The translations under genes were made by a program, and so were the position numbers. Shown piece after piece: positions 29,331 to 38,606 of a stretch of 64,000 bases of DNA. The DNA is taken from positions 83,145 through 147,144 of the forward strand of contig MPML01000006.1 of the NCBI GenBank assembly GCA_002238445.1, in the 5' to 3' direction. Each line of letters begins with the position of its first letter. Within the stretch, counting starts at the first letter, position 1. The notes beneath the pieces are model-generated. The model saw only the letters and a program-made list of their open reading frames with translations, did not search any database and had not been told where the DNA came from. This DNA comes from Caldilineaceae bacterium bin5 (lineage in GTDB: Bacteria; Chloroflexota; Anaerolineae; Caldilineales; Caldilineaceae).

Positions 29331-30317
29331 TTAATCCGCCGGTTCATCCTCGTACCGCCGAATGAAGGAACGGTTCGGCACCATGACATTAAGGGTGAGC
29401 GCCTCGTCCCCAGCGGCTTCCAATTCCGGCATTAACCTTTGCAGGACTGTCCACTTTTCTTCAAATTTACGTCCATCTCCCCAGTGGACCCACGCCTGTG
29501 TAGATGGCAAACTGAAATTCAGGCCGTAACGAGAATTGTACCAGAACTCACTTACGATGGAAAGACGATTCGACAGGAACATGGCAGAAGTCAGTACCCG
29601 TTTATCGATCTGCAGGTCGCCTCCCAGGCTTGCAGTCCGCGCTTCAGCAGAGGGGTCGATAATTCGCAGCGCCGGCCGCATATCCGACTCCCTGGGCGCG
29701 AGGGCGGCGCCGTCCTCCAGCAGCCAATATTCCTGCTGATCGGTAGCCCAGAGAGCCACCGGGCGCACTTCCTGAACGCTGATATCGACATGCCCGGGCC
29801 AGCGGATTTTCACATTTGCATCGGTTACATACGGGTGCGACATCACCTGCTTCCGGATTTTTTCCGGCTCCAGCCAGAAGATACTCCAGCTGTCGATATC
29901 GCAGGCGGCGAATAGCTCCTCCTGCGAAAGATATTGGGCGCCTTCAAAGCGCACATTTTCACTATAGATGTAAAAGCTCTCGCTGGTGTGCAACCAATAC
30001 AGCGCGGCAGCGACCGCAGCCAGCAGCATCAGGCTCACTGTCTTGCTTGGGGTCAGACCCGAAAAACCGGGGAAGAGTGTTGCCTGCGCGCCGGCGCGAA
30101 CGGGCTGCGAGGACGCTTTCCGCTTTGCGCCCCAACTGAATTCCAGCGTCGACCGCCCGCTTCTGAGGATAAACGCCTGCGTCGAACGCAGCACCGACGT
30201 GAACCGCCGGCGTTTTTGCGCCTGCCGCCGCCGCCGCACCTGTTTGGGCGACACAGCCTTTTGCGCCGCCTGCGATCCTCGCTTTTGTTTGCGCCCTAAA
30301 TTGAAGGCAAATTGCAT
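29331..30317 (-). CDS. ftsQ: Cell division protein FtsQ/DivIB
   Basis: Single-pass division protein that links early and late divisome components. The 328-residue protein has a long basic cytoplasmic N-terminus (about 95 residues), one membrane segment ([16 protein letters not shown]), then the POTRA domain ([20 protein letters not shown] to [14 protein letters not shown]) and a beta domain ending with [12 protein letters not shown]. Cluster position between ddl and ftsA supports the call. Confidence 0.9.
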   Translation of the reverse strand: MQFAFNLGRKQKRGSQAAQKAVSPKQVRRRRQAQKRRRFTSVLRSTQAFILRSGRSTLEFSWGAKRKASSQPVRAGAQATLFPGFSGLTPSKTVSLMLLAAVAAALYWLHTSESFYIYSENVRFEGAQYLSQEELFAACDIDSWSIFWLEPEKIRKQVMSHPYVTDANVKIRWPGHVDISVQEVRPVALWATDQQEYWLLEDGAALAPRESDMRPALRIIDPSAEARTASLGGDLQIDKRVLTSAMFLSNRLSIVSEFWYNSRYGLNFSLPSTQAWVHWGDGRKFEEKWTVLQRLMPELEAAGDEALTLNVMVPNRSFIRRYEDEPAD

Positions 30318-30392
30318 AGTACTGCTCTGAAGGTAACTTCCGGTGTTCAGTAACTGTCGAAGACGCCCTGCCGTTGTGCTAACAGATACCGA

Positions 30393-31535
30393 CTAACGAT
30401 GAATCCGATTCTGGCGGCGGTCGGCGTGCCGTTCCAGCGCCATATCAACCAGGCTGCCCACCAGCTCCGACAGAGGAACGCCGCTGGCTTCCCAAAGTTT
30501 GGGGTACATGCTGCTGGCGGTGAAGCCGGGCATGGTGTTCAGTTCGTTCAGAAAGAGTTGCCCGTCGCCGCCTAACAGAAAGTCTGCCCGCGCAAGGCCC
30601 GCGCCGTCAAGCGCCTGAAACGCGCGGACGGCCAACTGGCGGATTTCGTCTGCCAGCGCGGACGGAATATCTGCCGGAATCAGCAGCCGGCTGCCCTCGT
30701 CCAGATACTTGGCCTCGTAATCGTAAAATTCATTGGCCGGAACGACCTCGCCGACGATGCTCGTGCGGGGCTCGTCATTGCCGAGAACGCTGACCTCCAA
30801 CTCGCGCGCATCGTTTACGCCTGCTTCGACCAGCACTTTGCGGTCGTAGCGGCAGGCCAGTTCGATGGCGCACGCCAGTTCAGCCCGATCCCTGACCTTG
30901 CTGATGCCGACGCTGCTGCCCAGATTGGCCGGCTTCACAAAGAGTGGATACTGCAAGTCAGACTCGAGCCCGTCCAGTATCTTCTCACGCCGCTCTTGCC
31001 GCAGATCGGGGTTCGACTCCGGGCCTTCCATCCAGTTTCGCCGCAGCAGTGTCCGGTAGGCTACCTGGGGGATGCCGGCAGCGGTGAACAACGCCTTCGA
31101 TGTACCTTTGTCCATCGCCACCGCGCTTGCAAGGACGCCGCAACCCACGTACGGCATCTCGAGCATCTCAAGCAGCCCCTGGACGGTCCCGTCCTCGCCG
31201 TAGGGGCCGTGGAGCACGGGAAAAATCAGGTCCACGGCCGGCAGCCGCTCGCTCTGCTCCAGCAGCGGAAACTGCGGCGCGGGCGGAGCGAGGAGGGCGG
31301 AGTCGGCATCCCTTGCTTTGACGTCGCCGTTCTTTCTCTTCTCGCTGCTCGTCAGCTGCGCCAGAGGGTCGGGGCCGGTGAGCCATTCCCCGGCCCTTGT
31401 AATGCCCAGCCGCACCGTTTCGTAGCCGGCGGCGTCCAGGGCGCCGATGACCGTTTTCGCGCTAAGCAAGGAAATCTCGTGCTCGCCGCTCTTGCCTCCA
31501 AAAAGTACACCTACCCGTACTGGATTGCACGCCAT
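30393..31535 (-). CDS. ddl: D-alanine--D-alanine ligase
   Basis: Makes D-Ala-D-Ala for peptidoglycan. The 380-residue protein has RVGVLFGGKSGEHEISLLSA at the start, the ATP-grasp segments PLFVKPANLGSSVGISKV and ELEVSVLGND, and ADFLLGGDGQLFLNELNTMPG near the C-terminus. The ATG at 31535 is 5 bases after the murB stop; the frame stays open upstream through murB, but that extension is unrelated. A roughly 40-residue charged insert lies near residues 50-90. Confidence 0.95.
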   Translation of the reverse strand: MACNPVRVGVLFGGKSGEHEISLLSAKTVIGALDAAGYETVRLGITRAGEWLTGPDPLAQLTSSEKRKNGDVKARDADSALLAPPAPQFPLLEQSERLPAVDLIFPVLHGPYGEDGTVQGLLEMLEMPYVGCGVLASAVAMDKGTSKALFTAAGIPQVAYRTLLRRNWMEGPESNPDLRQERREKILDGLESDLQYPLFVKPANLGSSVGISKVRDRAELACAIELACRYDRKVLVEAGVNDARELEVSVLGNDEPRTSIVGEVVPANEFYDYEAKYLDEGSRLLIPADIPSALADEIRQLAVRAFQALDGAGLARADFLLGGDGQLFLNELNTMPGFTASSMYPKLWEASGVPLSELVGSLVDMALERHADRRQNRIHR

Positions 31536-31540
31536 AAGAA

Positions 31541-32539
31541 TCACCAATCTCCGATTTTCTGTAGTTCCGGCTCCAGCGCCACGCCGCTGCCGCGGGCGAC
31601 TGTCGTCTGAATATGTGCGATCATCGCTATGACATCGGCTGCCGTCGCCGCGCCGACGCCGCCGGGGTTGATGAGGAAATTGGCGTGCGTGCGGCTGACT
31701 TCGACGCCGCCAAGACGAAACCCCTTCAACCCGGCCTCCTCGATCAGGCGCCCGGCGAAGTCGCCTGGCGGGTTGACGAACGTGCTGCCCAGTGACGGCT
31801 CCACCGGCTGCGTGCTGCGTCGGTGGCCCAGGAAAGACTGGGCCGCGGCGCGGATCGCAGCGCGGTCGCCGGTTTGGAGGCGAAAGTTGGCGCTCAACAG
31901 GACCGGGCCAAAACCGGCGGCGGCCGTCCCCGCCCGTTTCAAACTGCTTTGACGGTAGGAATAGGCGAGATCTTCCACGCGGTAGACCTGGATATCGCCG
32001 TGGTCGTCCAGCAGCAGAACATCCCACAAGGTGTCCTTCACTTCGCCACCATGCGCGCCGGCGTTGTTGACCACTGCTCCGCCGACGGACCCGGGTACAC
32101 TCACCGCCCACTCCAGACCGGTCAGCCCGGCGTTAATGGCGATTCGGGCCGCGCCGGCCATCAGCGCGCCGCTCTCGGCGAAGAGGAAGGGACGGGTGTC
32201 TTTGGGGTAATCGCAGCAGGGGGCATCCTGCACCTGCACAGCTTTGCAGCGGTTATGGATCACCAGCCCGCGCACGCCCCGGTCGCTGATCAGTACATTG
32301 CTGCCGCCGCCCAGGATCAGGTAGGGCAGATCGTTCGCCCTAGCCCAGCGCACCAGCTTAAGCAGCTTATGCGTATCATTGACATCCGCGAAATAATCGG
32401 CGGGGCCGCCTATCTTGATCGTCGTCAAGTTCGCCAGCGGGTGGTCCTGCCGGATTTGGACGCCGAGCGCTTCGATCTGCTCGAGCGCGGTGGCGCTGAT
32501 CTCTTTCTTTGAATGGGCCGGGGCCGTTACTGTTGCCAT
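31541..32539 (-). CDS. murB: UDP-N-acetylenolpyruvoylglucosamine reductase
   Basis: FAD enzyme of UDP-MurNAc synthesis. The 332-residue protein has [14 protein letters not shown], the FAD loop [34 protein letters not shown], and the catalytic serine in [10 protein letters not shown]. The last motif places it in the type II (Bacillus-like) group. It overlaps no neighbour; ddl follows after 5 bases. Confidence 0.96.
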   Translation of the reverse strand: MATVTAPAHSKKEISATALEQIEALGVQIRQDHPLANLTTIKIGGPADYFADVNDTHKLLKLVRWARANDLPYLILGGGSNVLISDRGVRGLVIHNRCKAVQVQDAPCCDYPKDTRPFLFAESGALMAGAARIAINAGLTGLEWAVSVPGSVGGAVVNNAGAHGGEVKDTLWDVLLLDDHGDIQVYRVEDLAYSYRQSSLKRAGTAAAGFGPVLLSANFRLQTGDRAAIRAAAQSFLGHRRSTQPVEPSLGSTFVNPPGDFAGRLIEEAGLKGFRLGGVEVSRTHANFLINPGGVGAATAADVIAMIAHIQTTVARGSGVALEPELQKIGDW

Positions 32540-32606
32540 GACACTAATGCCAAGAAACTATTGCAATAATACTATTGCCATAATATCGGGTACGGTCGCT
32601 TCGTGT

Positions 32607-33185
32607 TCAGGTTCCTCTCAGGGTGCGCAGCTGCCTTACAAGCCCTTCAAAATCCAGCGCTGCGAAACTGCTCGTGTCAATGTGAAAAACCGGCCCCTCC
32701 AGGTCCAGGGGACGATTGCGCTGCCCCAGCTCCTCAGTGTCGAACTGGCCCATCCGCAAACGATCCACATGCCCCGGGTGTCGTTCGCCGTTGTCCACCC
32801 GCCGGGCATAACGCTGACGCAGCAGATCAGCAGGCGTGGAAAGGATCACCTGCGCCGGCTGGAACGGGTGGTGCCTCTGCAATGCCTGGAAGCGGGGGTT
32901 GGCCCAGTCCGGATCAAAGGGCGTTTCGACAAGCAGCGAGCAGCGGGCTTCCAGCAGGCGTTCGATCAGCAGATAGACCAGTTCATATGTTGCCCGGCCA
33001 AGCTGCTGCGACCACTCCACGGTCGACCAGCCCAGCGTCTCGAAGAGCGACTCCTTCAGATCGTCGCGTGCGATCAAGGGCAGTCCCAGAGCCGGGGCCA
33101 GTTTGCGCGCCAGAGTCGTTTTGCCCGTGCCCGGCGCCCCGCAAACGATCAGCACAAGCGGCAGGGCATTGCCATCTTCAGTCAT
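32607..33185 (-). CDS. Small P-loop kinase/AAA-family ATPase
   Basis: A 192-residue P-loop protein with Walker A GAPGTGKTT, then LIARDDLKESLF and LLVETPFDP. The layout resembles zeta-toxin/chloramphenicol-phosphotransferase-like and gluconate-kinase-like small kinases; the substrate is unknown. Its ATG overlaps the murC stop by 8 bases (ATGACTGA), so translation is probably coupled to murC. No antitoxin partner is visible. Its place inside the dcw cluster suggests a cell-wall or nucleotide role, but this is inference. Confidence 0.75.
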   Translation of the reverse strand: MTEDGNALPLVLIVCGAPGTGKTTLARKLAPALGLPLIARDDLKESLFETLGWSTVEWSQQLGRATYELVYLLIERLLEARCSLLVETPFDPDWANPRFQALQRHHPFQPAQVILSTPADLLRQRYARRVDNGERHPGHVDRLRMGQFDTEELGQRNRPLDLEGPVFHIDTSSFAALDFEGLVRQLRTLRGT

Positions 33186-34644
33186 CGGTTCCCAGTCTCT
33201 CCAGAAGCGTCTCACCGATGCGGTGGCTGGTGCCTGCGCCCAGCGTCAGAACCACGTCGCCTGCGGTCACCTCGGTGTGCAGAAGCGCGCTCGTTTCCTC
33301 GATGTCACCGCTGTGGCGGATCGAAGGATGGGCGCTGGACGACGCCACCTCCGCGGCTGCCATCGCCCTGTCCCCGCTCTCTCTGGCGGCATAGATATCG
33401 GTCACCAGCACCGTGTCGGCGTTGTCGAAACTGCAAGCAATTTTGTGCAGCATAGCCCTGGTGCGGCTGAATGTATGCGGCTGAAAGACAGCCCAGATGC
33501 GTCGCTCGCCGAAGCAGTTGCGGGCCGCGGCCAGGGTCGCCTGGATTTCGGTGGGGTGATGCGCGTAATCGTCGACGACCGTCACACCGCGCCGCGTTCC
33601 CTTCATTTCGAAACGCCGGCCGATGCCGGTATATTGATGCAGGCTCGCCAGGATCTGCGCCGCCGGCACACCACAGCGGCGGGCGGCGGTCAGCGCGGCC
33701 AGGGCATTGCGCAGGTTGTGGATGCCGGGCGCCTGCAGTTGCAGGCAGCCGATCGAGTTGCCTTCAACCCGCACCGCGGCGGCATAGCCCCCGCTTGCGT
33801 CCACTGTCTCACCGGCCGCTTGCACGTCGCACCGGTCATGCAGACCATACGTCAGCCAGGCCGGACCGCCGCCGGCTGGGCGGCCTGTGCGCAGCGCCTC
33901 CGCGCCGGGGTCATCGCCGCACGAGACCACACATCCCTCCGCACGCACCTGCGCCACAAACTGGCGAAAGGCATCGACAAAGCTGGTCGGCGTCGGATAG
34001 CAGTCCGGATGGTCCCACTCCACATTGGTCACGACCGCCACCATCGGCGTCAGCCCATGAAACATGCGATCATACTCATCCGCTTCGATCACAAAGGCGG
34101 CGGCTGTGCCTGCATGGGCGTTGCCGAAGCCCGGCAGGTCGGCCCCGATGATATAGCCGGCATCGCAGCCGCTGGCGTGCAGCGTCTGCACGATCATCGC
34201 GGTCGTCGTGCTCTTGCCATGCGTGCCGGAGACAGCGATGACATCGCGGCCGGCCAGCAGCGGTCGCAAGAACGACTCCCGTCTGACGATCGGAATCCCC
34301 AGCTTTTGCGCGGCCTGCCGTTCCGGGTTCGTTTCATCGACCGCGCTGCTGATCAGGACCACGTCCGGGCGTTCCCCGGCAGGCAGTCCGGTGAGCTCTT
34401 CCGCCCCCTGCCGCCCGAAAATCCGGGCGCCGGCCGCGGCCAGGCGCCGCGTGCGTTCACTCTGCTGGCGGTCGCTGCCGCTGACGCGAATGCCCCGTTC
34501 AAGGAGAACATGCGCGATGGCGGAAAGCCCTGCGCCGCCGATCCCAATCAGATGCACGCGCAGCTCCGCATCGTCCCCGTCTCGCTTGGATGAAGACGCG
34601 TCCAACGCCGTTTGCAACTGCTTCTGCCACCTGTCAACCCGCAT
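33178..34644 (-). CDS. murC: UDP-N-acetylmuramate--L-alanine ligase
   Basis: Adds L-Ala to UDP-MurNAc. Key segments are HLIGIGGAGLSAIAHVLLE, the ATP loop VSGTHGKSTTTAMI, and NVEWDHPDCY with VDDYAHHPTEI in the C-terminal domain. The ATG at 34644 has GGAGG five bases upstream and gives 488 residues; an upstream TTG at 34683 is open but unsupported. The C-terminus overlaps the small kinase gene. Confidence 0.95.
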   Translation of the reverse strand: MRVDRWQKQLQTALDASSSKRDGDDAELRVHLIGIGGAGLSAIAHVLLERGIRVSGSDRQQSERTRRLAAAGARIFGRQGAEELTGLPAGERPDVVLISSAVDETNPERQAAQKLGIPIVRRESFLRPLLAGRDVIAVSGTHGKSTTTAMIVQTLHASGCDAGYIIGADLPGFGNAHAGTAAAFVIEADEYDRMFHGLTPMVAVVTNVEWDHPDCYPTPTSFVDAFRQFVAQVRAEGCVVSCGDDPGAEALRTGRPAGGGPAWLTYGLHDRCDVQAAGETVDASGGYAAAVRVEGNSIGCLQLQAPGIHNLRNALAALTAARRCGVPAAQILASLHQYTGIGRRFEMKGTRRGVTVVDDYAHHPTEIQATLAAARNCFGERRIWAVFQPHTFSRTRAMLHKIACSFDNADTVLVTDIYAARESGDRAMAAAEVASSSAHPSIRHSGDIEETSALLHTEVTAGDVVLTLGAGTSHRIGETLLERLGTDD

Positions 34645-34698
34645 CGCTGCCTCCATCGCTGCGACCGCGCCGCGCTTCAGCAAGGGCGCATCGAACCT

Positions 34699-35244
34699 TC
34701 ATCCCCGCACCCGCATCAGCAGCAGTATCGCGATGGGAATTACCCACGGCGTCGCTGACGGCATGATATTCTGGGGCAGATAACGCACCAGTTCAACTGC
34801 GATCGGCGACAGTTCCGGACTTATCCATCCCAAGGAAGAGAGGGGATAGCCGTATACGTCCTGGTAATACCAGAGGCTGCCGCTGATCAGATAACCGTTA
34901 ATTGCGCCGACCAGTAAGCTGAGAATCGTACCCTGGGGCATCGGCCACTGCTGGCCGCTGAACGTGATAACCCGCCCCGCATAACCGGCGAAAATCGTAA
35001 CAACAAATGCGACCAGATAAAAATTGCTCAGGAACAGTTGCTGAGCACTCAGATCTTTAGCTGGAAATACCATCTGCCATGCACTGGTCAAGATGGGATT
35101 GAGTCGGTCCTCGACGTATAGCAGCAGAAAAATCGCGACGATAATGATCATCGACCGGCCCAATTCCCGCGCATAGCCCTGGGCAAGGCCTATCAAGGTA
35201 ATGATGCTGGCGATAGATCCAAAATATACTTCGATCAGGCCCAT
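34699..35244 (-). CDS. CvpA-like polytopic membrane protein
   Basis: A 181-residue membrane protein with about four hydrophobic segments (IASIITLIGLAQGYARELGR, MIIIVAIFLLLYVE, FYLVAFVVTIFAGYAG, ILSLLVGAINGYL). The first resembles the CvpA/colicin V production family. The function in that family is poorly known. It follows a second CvpA-like gene by 68 bp and precedes murC; this place in the dcw cluster suggests a link to envelope synthesis or division. Confidence 0.6.
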   Translation of the reverse strand: MGLIEVYFGSIASIITLIGLAQGYARELGRSMIIIVAIFLLLYVEDRLNPILTSAWQMVFPAKDLSAQQLFLSNFYLVAFVVTIFAGYAGRVITFSGQQWPMPQGTILSLLVGAINGYLISGSLWYYQDVYGYPLSSLGWISPELSPIAVELVRYLPQNIMPSATPWVIPIAILLLMRVRG

Positions 35245-35312
35245 TACAGTTCAGTGCTTGGTAGTGGCTTATGGTTGGTGGCTGGTAAGACCACTGTTTA
35301 ATATTCGCTCGA

Positions 35313-35987
35313 CTAATTCTGGCCGCGTCGCAATGTGCTGATCACTGCCACAAGCAGCACTGTCAACGCAATTGCGGCCAGAATTGGCTGTTGAGGCCCC
35401 AATGCCTCCCAGATGTTGTCGAAGTTGGACTCCATCATATCGGTCACGCTGCGCAGGAACCCCTGCACTCCCGTGCCGGGCGTTGAGACTGACGCAACCC
35501 CGACCTCCGGAATGAAGGCGATCAGCCGCGGCGCAAAAGTAGGAATGTAAAACAGTCCGTTGCCCATGCCTATTATCGCCGCCAGGAGACCCGAAGAGCT
35601 CTGATTGTCCGGGATCGCCTTGTTGGTCAGCATGTAGGTAAGAAGAAGCAGCCCCGACCAGACCAAAAACGAGACCGTTGGCTGGTCCGCTTCGGAGAGC
35701 CATTCCGAGGGGCCCAGCGTGTACACCGGTTCCTGTCCTCCGTCCGCGCCCCCTGCGCGCAGCGAGGCCAGCAGCTTTGCGCCTATACTGATGACACCAA
35801 AAATGATGCCCAACACCTGCCTTACGATATCCAGGGCCAGGCCCTGATTTTGTTGCAGCAGGAAGAAGCCCCCGACCGAGACGGTCAGCACCGACAACTC
35901 CCGGAACAGGCCCCGTCGGAACCCGATCCAACCAAAGAGGAGAACGTAGAGTACAAATGCAACTGTGCCTGGCGTAGTTTCACTCAT
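35313..35987 (-). CDS. CvpA-like polytopic membrane protein
   Basis: A 224-residue protein with several membrane segments: AFVLYVLLFGWIGFRRGLFR, LSVLTVSVGGFFLL, FLVWSGLLLLTYML, and a C-terminal ILAAIALTVLLVAVIS ending RRGQN. The G-x-x-R-G-x-x-R-E pattern after the first helix is CvpA-like. It sits between murG and the other CvpA-like gene. A homologous pair may act together; no function can be assigned. Confidence 0.6.
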   Translation of the reverse strand: MSETTPGTVAFVLYVLLFGWIGFRRGLFRELSVLTVSVGGFFLLQQNQGLALDIVRQVLGIIFGVISIGAKLLASLRAGGADGGQEPVYTLGPSEWLSEADQPTVSFLVWSGLLLLTYMLTNKAIPDNQSSSGLLAAIIGMGNGLFYIPTFAPRLIAFIPEVGVASVSTPGTGVQGFLRSVTDMMESNFDNIWEALGPQQPILAAIALTVLLVAVISTLRRGQN

Positions 35988-36121
35988 CTTTTATGCTTTC
36001 ATCCTTGGAGGTGGGCATCTTTTGGGTCTGTCCCGCCTACATTGCAATTACAATCGATGAACATAGACCATAATCACAGTCCATGATCACAGTCCGTAAC
36101 CCCGGTGGCCGGTGAACTGCA

Positions 36122-37264
36122 CTAACCGCTTGCCGCGAGCCGCTGTAATTCGCGTACGATATTGTCTGCCGCCTGGGGCCGGGCCAAAGCGCCTACCGCC
36201 GCCCCCATAGCGAGCCGACGGCTTCCGTCCGACAGCAGCGCGGCTATCGTTGGTTCCAGCCTTTCTGCCAGCTGTCGGTCCTCGACAATGACAGCGCCGC
36301 CGGAATCTGCCAGTTTCTGCGCATTGGGGGCCTGGTGGGAGCCGGCGCCGGGCAGGGGCGCCAGTATCGATGGCAGACGCGCCAGCGGAAACTCGGCCAA
36401 CACACTGGCCCCGGCACGGGCTACCGCCAGGTCTGCGCTGGCCAGCGCCCAGGCCATCTCCTCGTGCAGATAGGCCACGGGGTGGTAGCGGTCGGCCAAC
36501 AGGGTATAGGGCAGATCCGGCCCTTCCTGTTCCAGCAGCGGCCAGTCGCGCGTACCGACGACGTGCAGAATCTGGCAAGCGGGCAACAGGCCCGGCGCTG
36601 CCTGCCAGACAGCCCGGTTGATGCTGCGCGCGCCCTGGCTGCCGCCGAACACCAGCACCAGAGGCATTCCTTCCTCCAGCTCCAGTCCCAGCTTGCGCGT
36701 CAACATCTGCCGGGCTGCCTGCCTGTCCTCTATTGCCTTCACAACGCCGGCGCGCACAGGGTAGCCGGTGACCACCGCCTTGTGGCCAAAGAAGTCGGCC
36801 ACCTCGGGGAAGCTGACCGCGACCCGTTGGGCCAGCCGGCTGAGCCAGCGCACCGCCAGGCCGGGCGTCATGTCCGGCAGATAGATCATTACCGGCACCG
36901 ACCGCATCCGACAGGCTATCGCGACCGGCGCCATCACATATCCGCCGGTCGCGAAACATGCCTGCGGGCGAAACTCTTCAAGAATCTGCAGAGACTGCCG
37001 TATACCCGACGTCACTTTGGCCAGACTGCGTGATGCCGTCAATGGATTGCGTCCTCGCAACGCGCCGCTTTGAATGTTGTGGAAGGGGATTCCAGCGTCC
37101 TGCACGAGAGGGTGCTCGATGCCGGTCCTGCTCCCCAGCCACAGCAGTGCCGGGTTAACCGGAGCGGGTGCGGCGGTCAGAGCGTTGGTTCGTAGCTGTT
37201 CGACGACGGCGAGAGCCGGATATACGTGTCCCCCGGTTCCACCACCCGAAATTAGGAGTCGCAT
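36122..37264 (-). CDS. murG: Undecaprenyldiphospho-muramoylpentapeptide beta-N-acetylglucosaminyltransferase
   Basis: Makes lipid II from lipid I on the cytoplasmic membrane face. The 380-residue GT-B protein begins with RLLISGGGTGGHVYPALAVV, has VFGGSQGARSINRAV at the start of the C-terminal lobe, and AGASVLAEFPLARLPSILAPLP in the donor site. The start is fixed by the motif. It lies 110 bases inside the 3' end of ftsW in another frame. Confidence 0.97.
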   Translation of the reverse strand: MRLLISGGGTGGHVYPALAVVEQLRTNALTAAPAPVNPALLWLGSRTGIEHPLVQDAGIPFHNIQSGALRGRNPLTASRSLAKVTSGIRQSLQILEEFRPQACFATGGYVMAPVAIACRMRSVPVMIYLPDMTPGLAVRWLSRLAQRVAVSFPEVADFFGHKAVVTGYPVRAGVVKAIEDRQAARQMLTRKLGLELEEGMPLVLVFGGSQGARSINRAVWQAAPGLLPACQILHVVGTRDWPLLEQEGPDLPYTLLADRYHPVAYLHEEMAWALASADLAVARAGASVLAEFPLARLPSILAPLPGAGSHQAPNAQKLADSGGAVIVEDRQLAERLEPTIAALLSDGSRRLAMGAAVGALARPQAADNIVRELQRLAASG

Positions 37265-38528
37265 GGGCTGTTTGCCCTGGGGGGCCAGAGGATGCCCCGG
37301 ATTTTCTTGACCTCAGAACGTTGAATATGCCCCCGCCAGAGCGGTCGTCCGCTGTGGAGTGAGGGCGTGAGCCGGCTTCGCCTCGACGGGGCGCGGCGGG
37401 CGGGGGTTGACCGCGATACCGGCTGATATTCAGCAGTATGCCGGCAGCCCCCATTGACGTGACAAGAGAACTGCCGCCGAAGCTGACGAACGGTAGTGTT
37501 ACGCCGGTGGGGGGCGCGACGGCCACGGCTACCGCGATGTGAATTATGGCCTGCAAGATGATGAGCGCGGTGATGCCCACTGCCAGCAGAGAGCCGAAGA
37601 TATCGGACGATTCACTGGCGATGCGCAGGCCGCGATAGACAAACAGCGTGAAGAGGAGGATCACCAGCAGCGTGCCCAGCAGCCCCATCTCCTCGCCGAT
37701 TACCGCAAAGATATTGTCCGACCAACTCAAGGGTAGATTTCCGGGCAGCTTTTCGGTACTGTTGCCCAGACCCACGCCGAGCGGGCCTCCTTTGACAATA
37801 GCCTGGCTGGCCTCGCGGATCTGCCATTCGGAGCTATTCAAAGGAGATTGGATCGATTCGAGCAGTGCGTTGACCCGGCGGCTGGCATAGCTGTTGCGGG
37901 TAATCACCAGCCAGAAGGTGACGACGGCCACAAAGCCGCCCAGGAAAAGCTGCTTCAGCTCGGCGCCCGCCAGGAAAAATATGATCAGCGCGGTGGCGAC
38001 GATCAGAATTGTCGTGCTGATATCCGGTTGCGCCACGATCAGCCCGGTCACGATCCCCATCAGCACGCCAAAGGGGATCAGCCCATAGTTGATATCTTTG
38101 ATGCGGCTGCCTTTGCTGGCAAGCCAGGTGCTGATATAGATGAGGACGATCACTTTGACCGGTTCACTGGGTTGTACGCGGCCGCCGAAAAAGGTACGGG
38201 TGGCGCCGAAGCGGTTATCCCCCAGAAAGATGACCGCCATCAGCGCCAGCAGCCCAACCGCCATCAGAGGAATGCTCCACCGCTCCCAAATCCGGTAGGG
38301 GACGAGCGCCGCGCCAACCAGGGTCACCAGGCCGACCCCCAGCCAGCGGATTTGCAGAAGTACATAGTAGAAGGGCGATTCCCGGTTTTCCAGCGCCCAG
38401 GGGTAACTGGCGCTGAAGACCATTACAAACCCGAACAGAATCAGGCAGGTCAGGACCGTAGCCAGCGCCCAATCGAAGTTGGACCCGCTCCTGCCGATCT
38501 GTCTCGCGTTGTTGACCTGTAGCGCCAT
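37155..38528 (-). CDS. ftsW: Peptidoglycan glycosyltransferase FtsW
   Basis: SEDS-family membrane glycosyltransferase that polymerises lipid II at the septum. The 457-residue protein has about ten membrane segments, GFVMVFSASYPWAL near the N-terminus, QPDISTTILIVATALIIFF, and PPTGVTLPFVSFGGSSL with the SEDS signature near the C-terminus. The last roughly 90 residues are a hydrophilic Arg/Gly/Ser-rich tail, the final 36 of which are encoded inside murG. AGAGGA precedes the ATG. Confidence 0.96.
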   Translation of the reverse strand: MALQVNNARQIGRSGSNFDWALATVLTCLILFGFVMVFSASYPWALENRESPFYYVLLQIRWLGVGLVTLVGAALVPYRIWERWSIPLMAVGLLALMAVIFLGDNRFGATRTFFGGRVQPSEPVKVIVLIYISTWLASKGSRIKDINYGLIPFGVLMGIVTGLIVAQPDISTTILIVATALIIFFLAGAELKQLFLGGFVAVVTFWLVITRNSYASRRVNALLESIQSPLNSSEWQIREASQAIVKGGPLGVGLGNSTEKLPGNLPLSWSDNIFAVIGEEMGLLGTLLVILLFTLFVYRGLRIASESSDIFGSLLAVGITALIILQAIIHIAVAVAVAPPTGVTLPFVSFGGSSLVTSMGAAGILLNISRYRGQPPPAAPRRGEAGSRPHSTADDRSGGGIFNVLRSRKSGASSGPPGQTAHATPNFGWWNRGTRISGSRRRRTATNQRSDRRTRSG

Positions 38529-38606
38529 TTTCGTTCCTCTATAGCCGGCCGCAACCTGCCGTAGCCAGTACCTCCATGTCAGAAGGCCGGCATACTGCGG
38601 CTGCAG

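Noticed and set aside
31536..32111. N-terminal extension of ddl
   Set aside because: The frame is open through murB, but the extra residues are Arg/Gly-rich and unlike any Ddl; the ATG at 31535 fits the family start.
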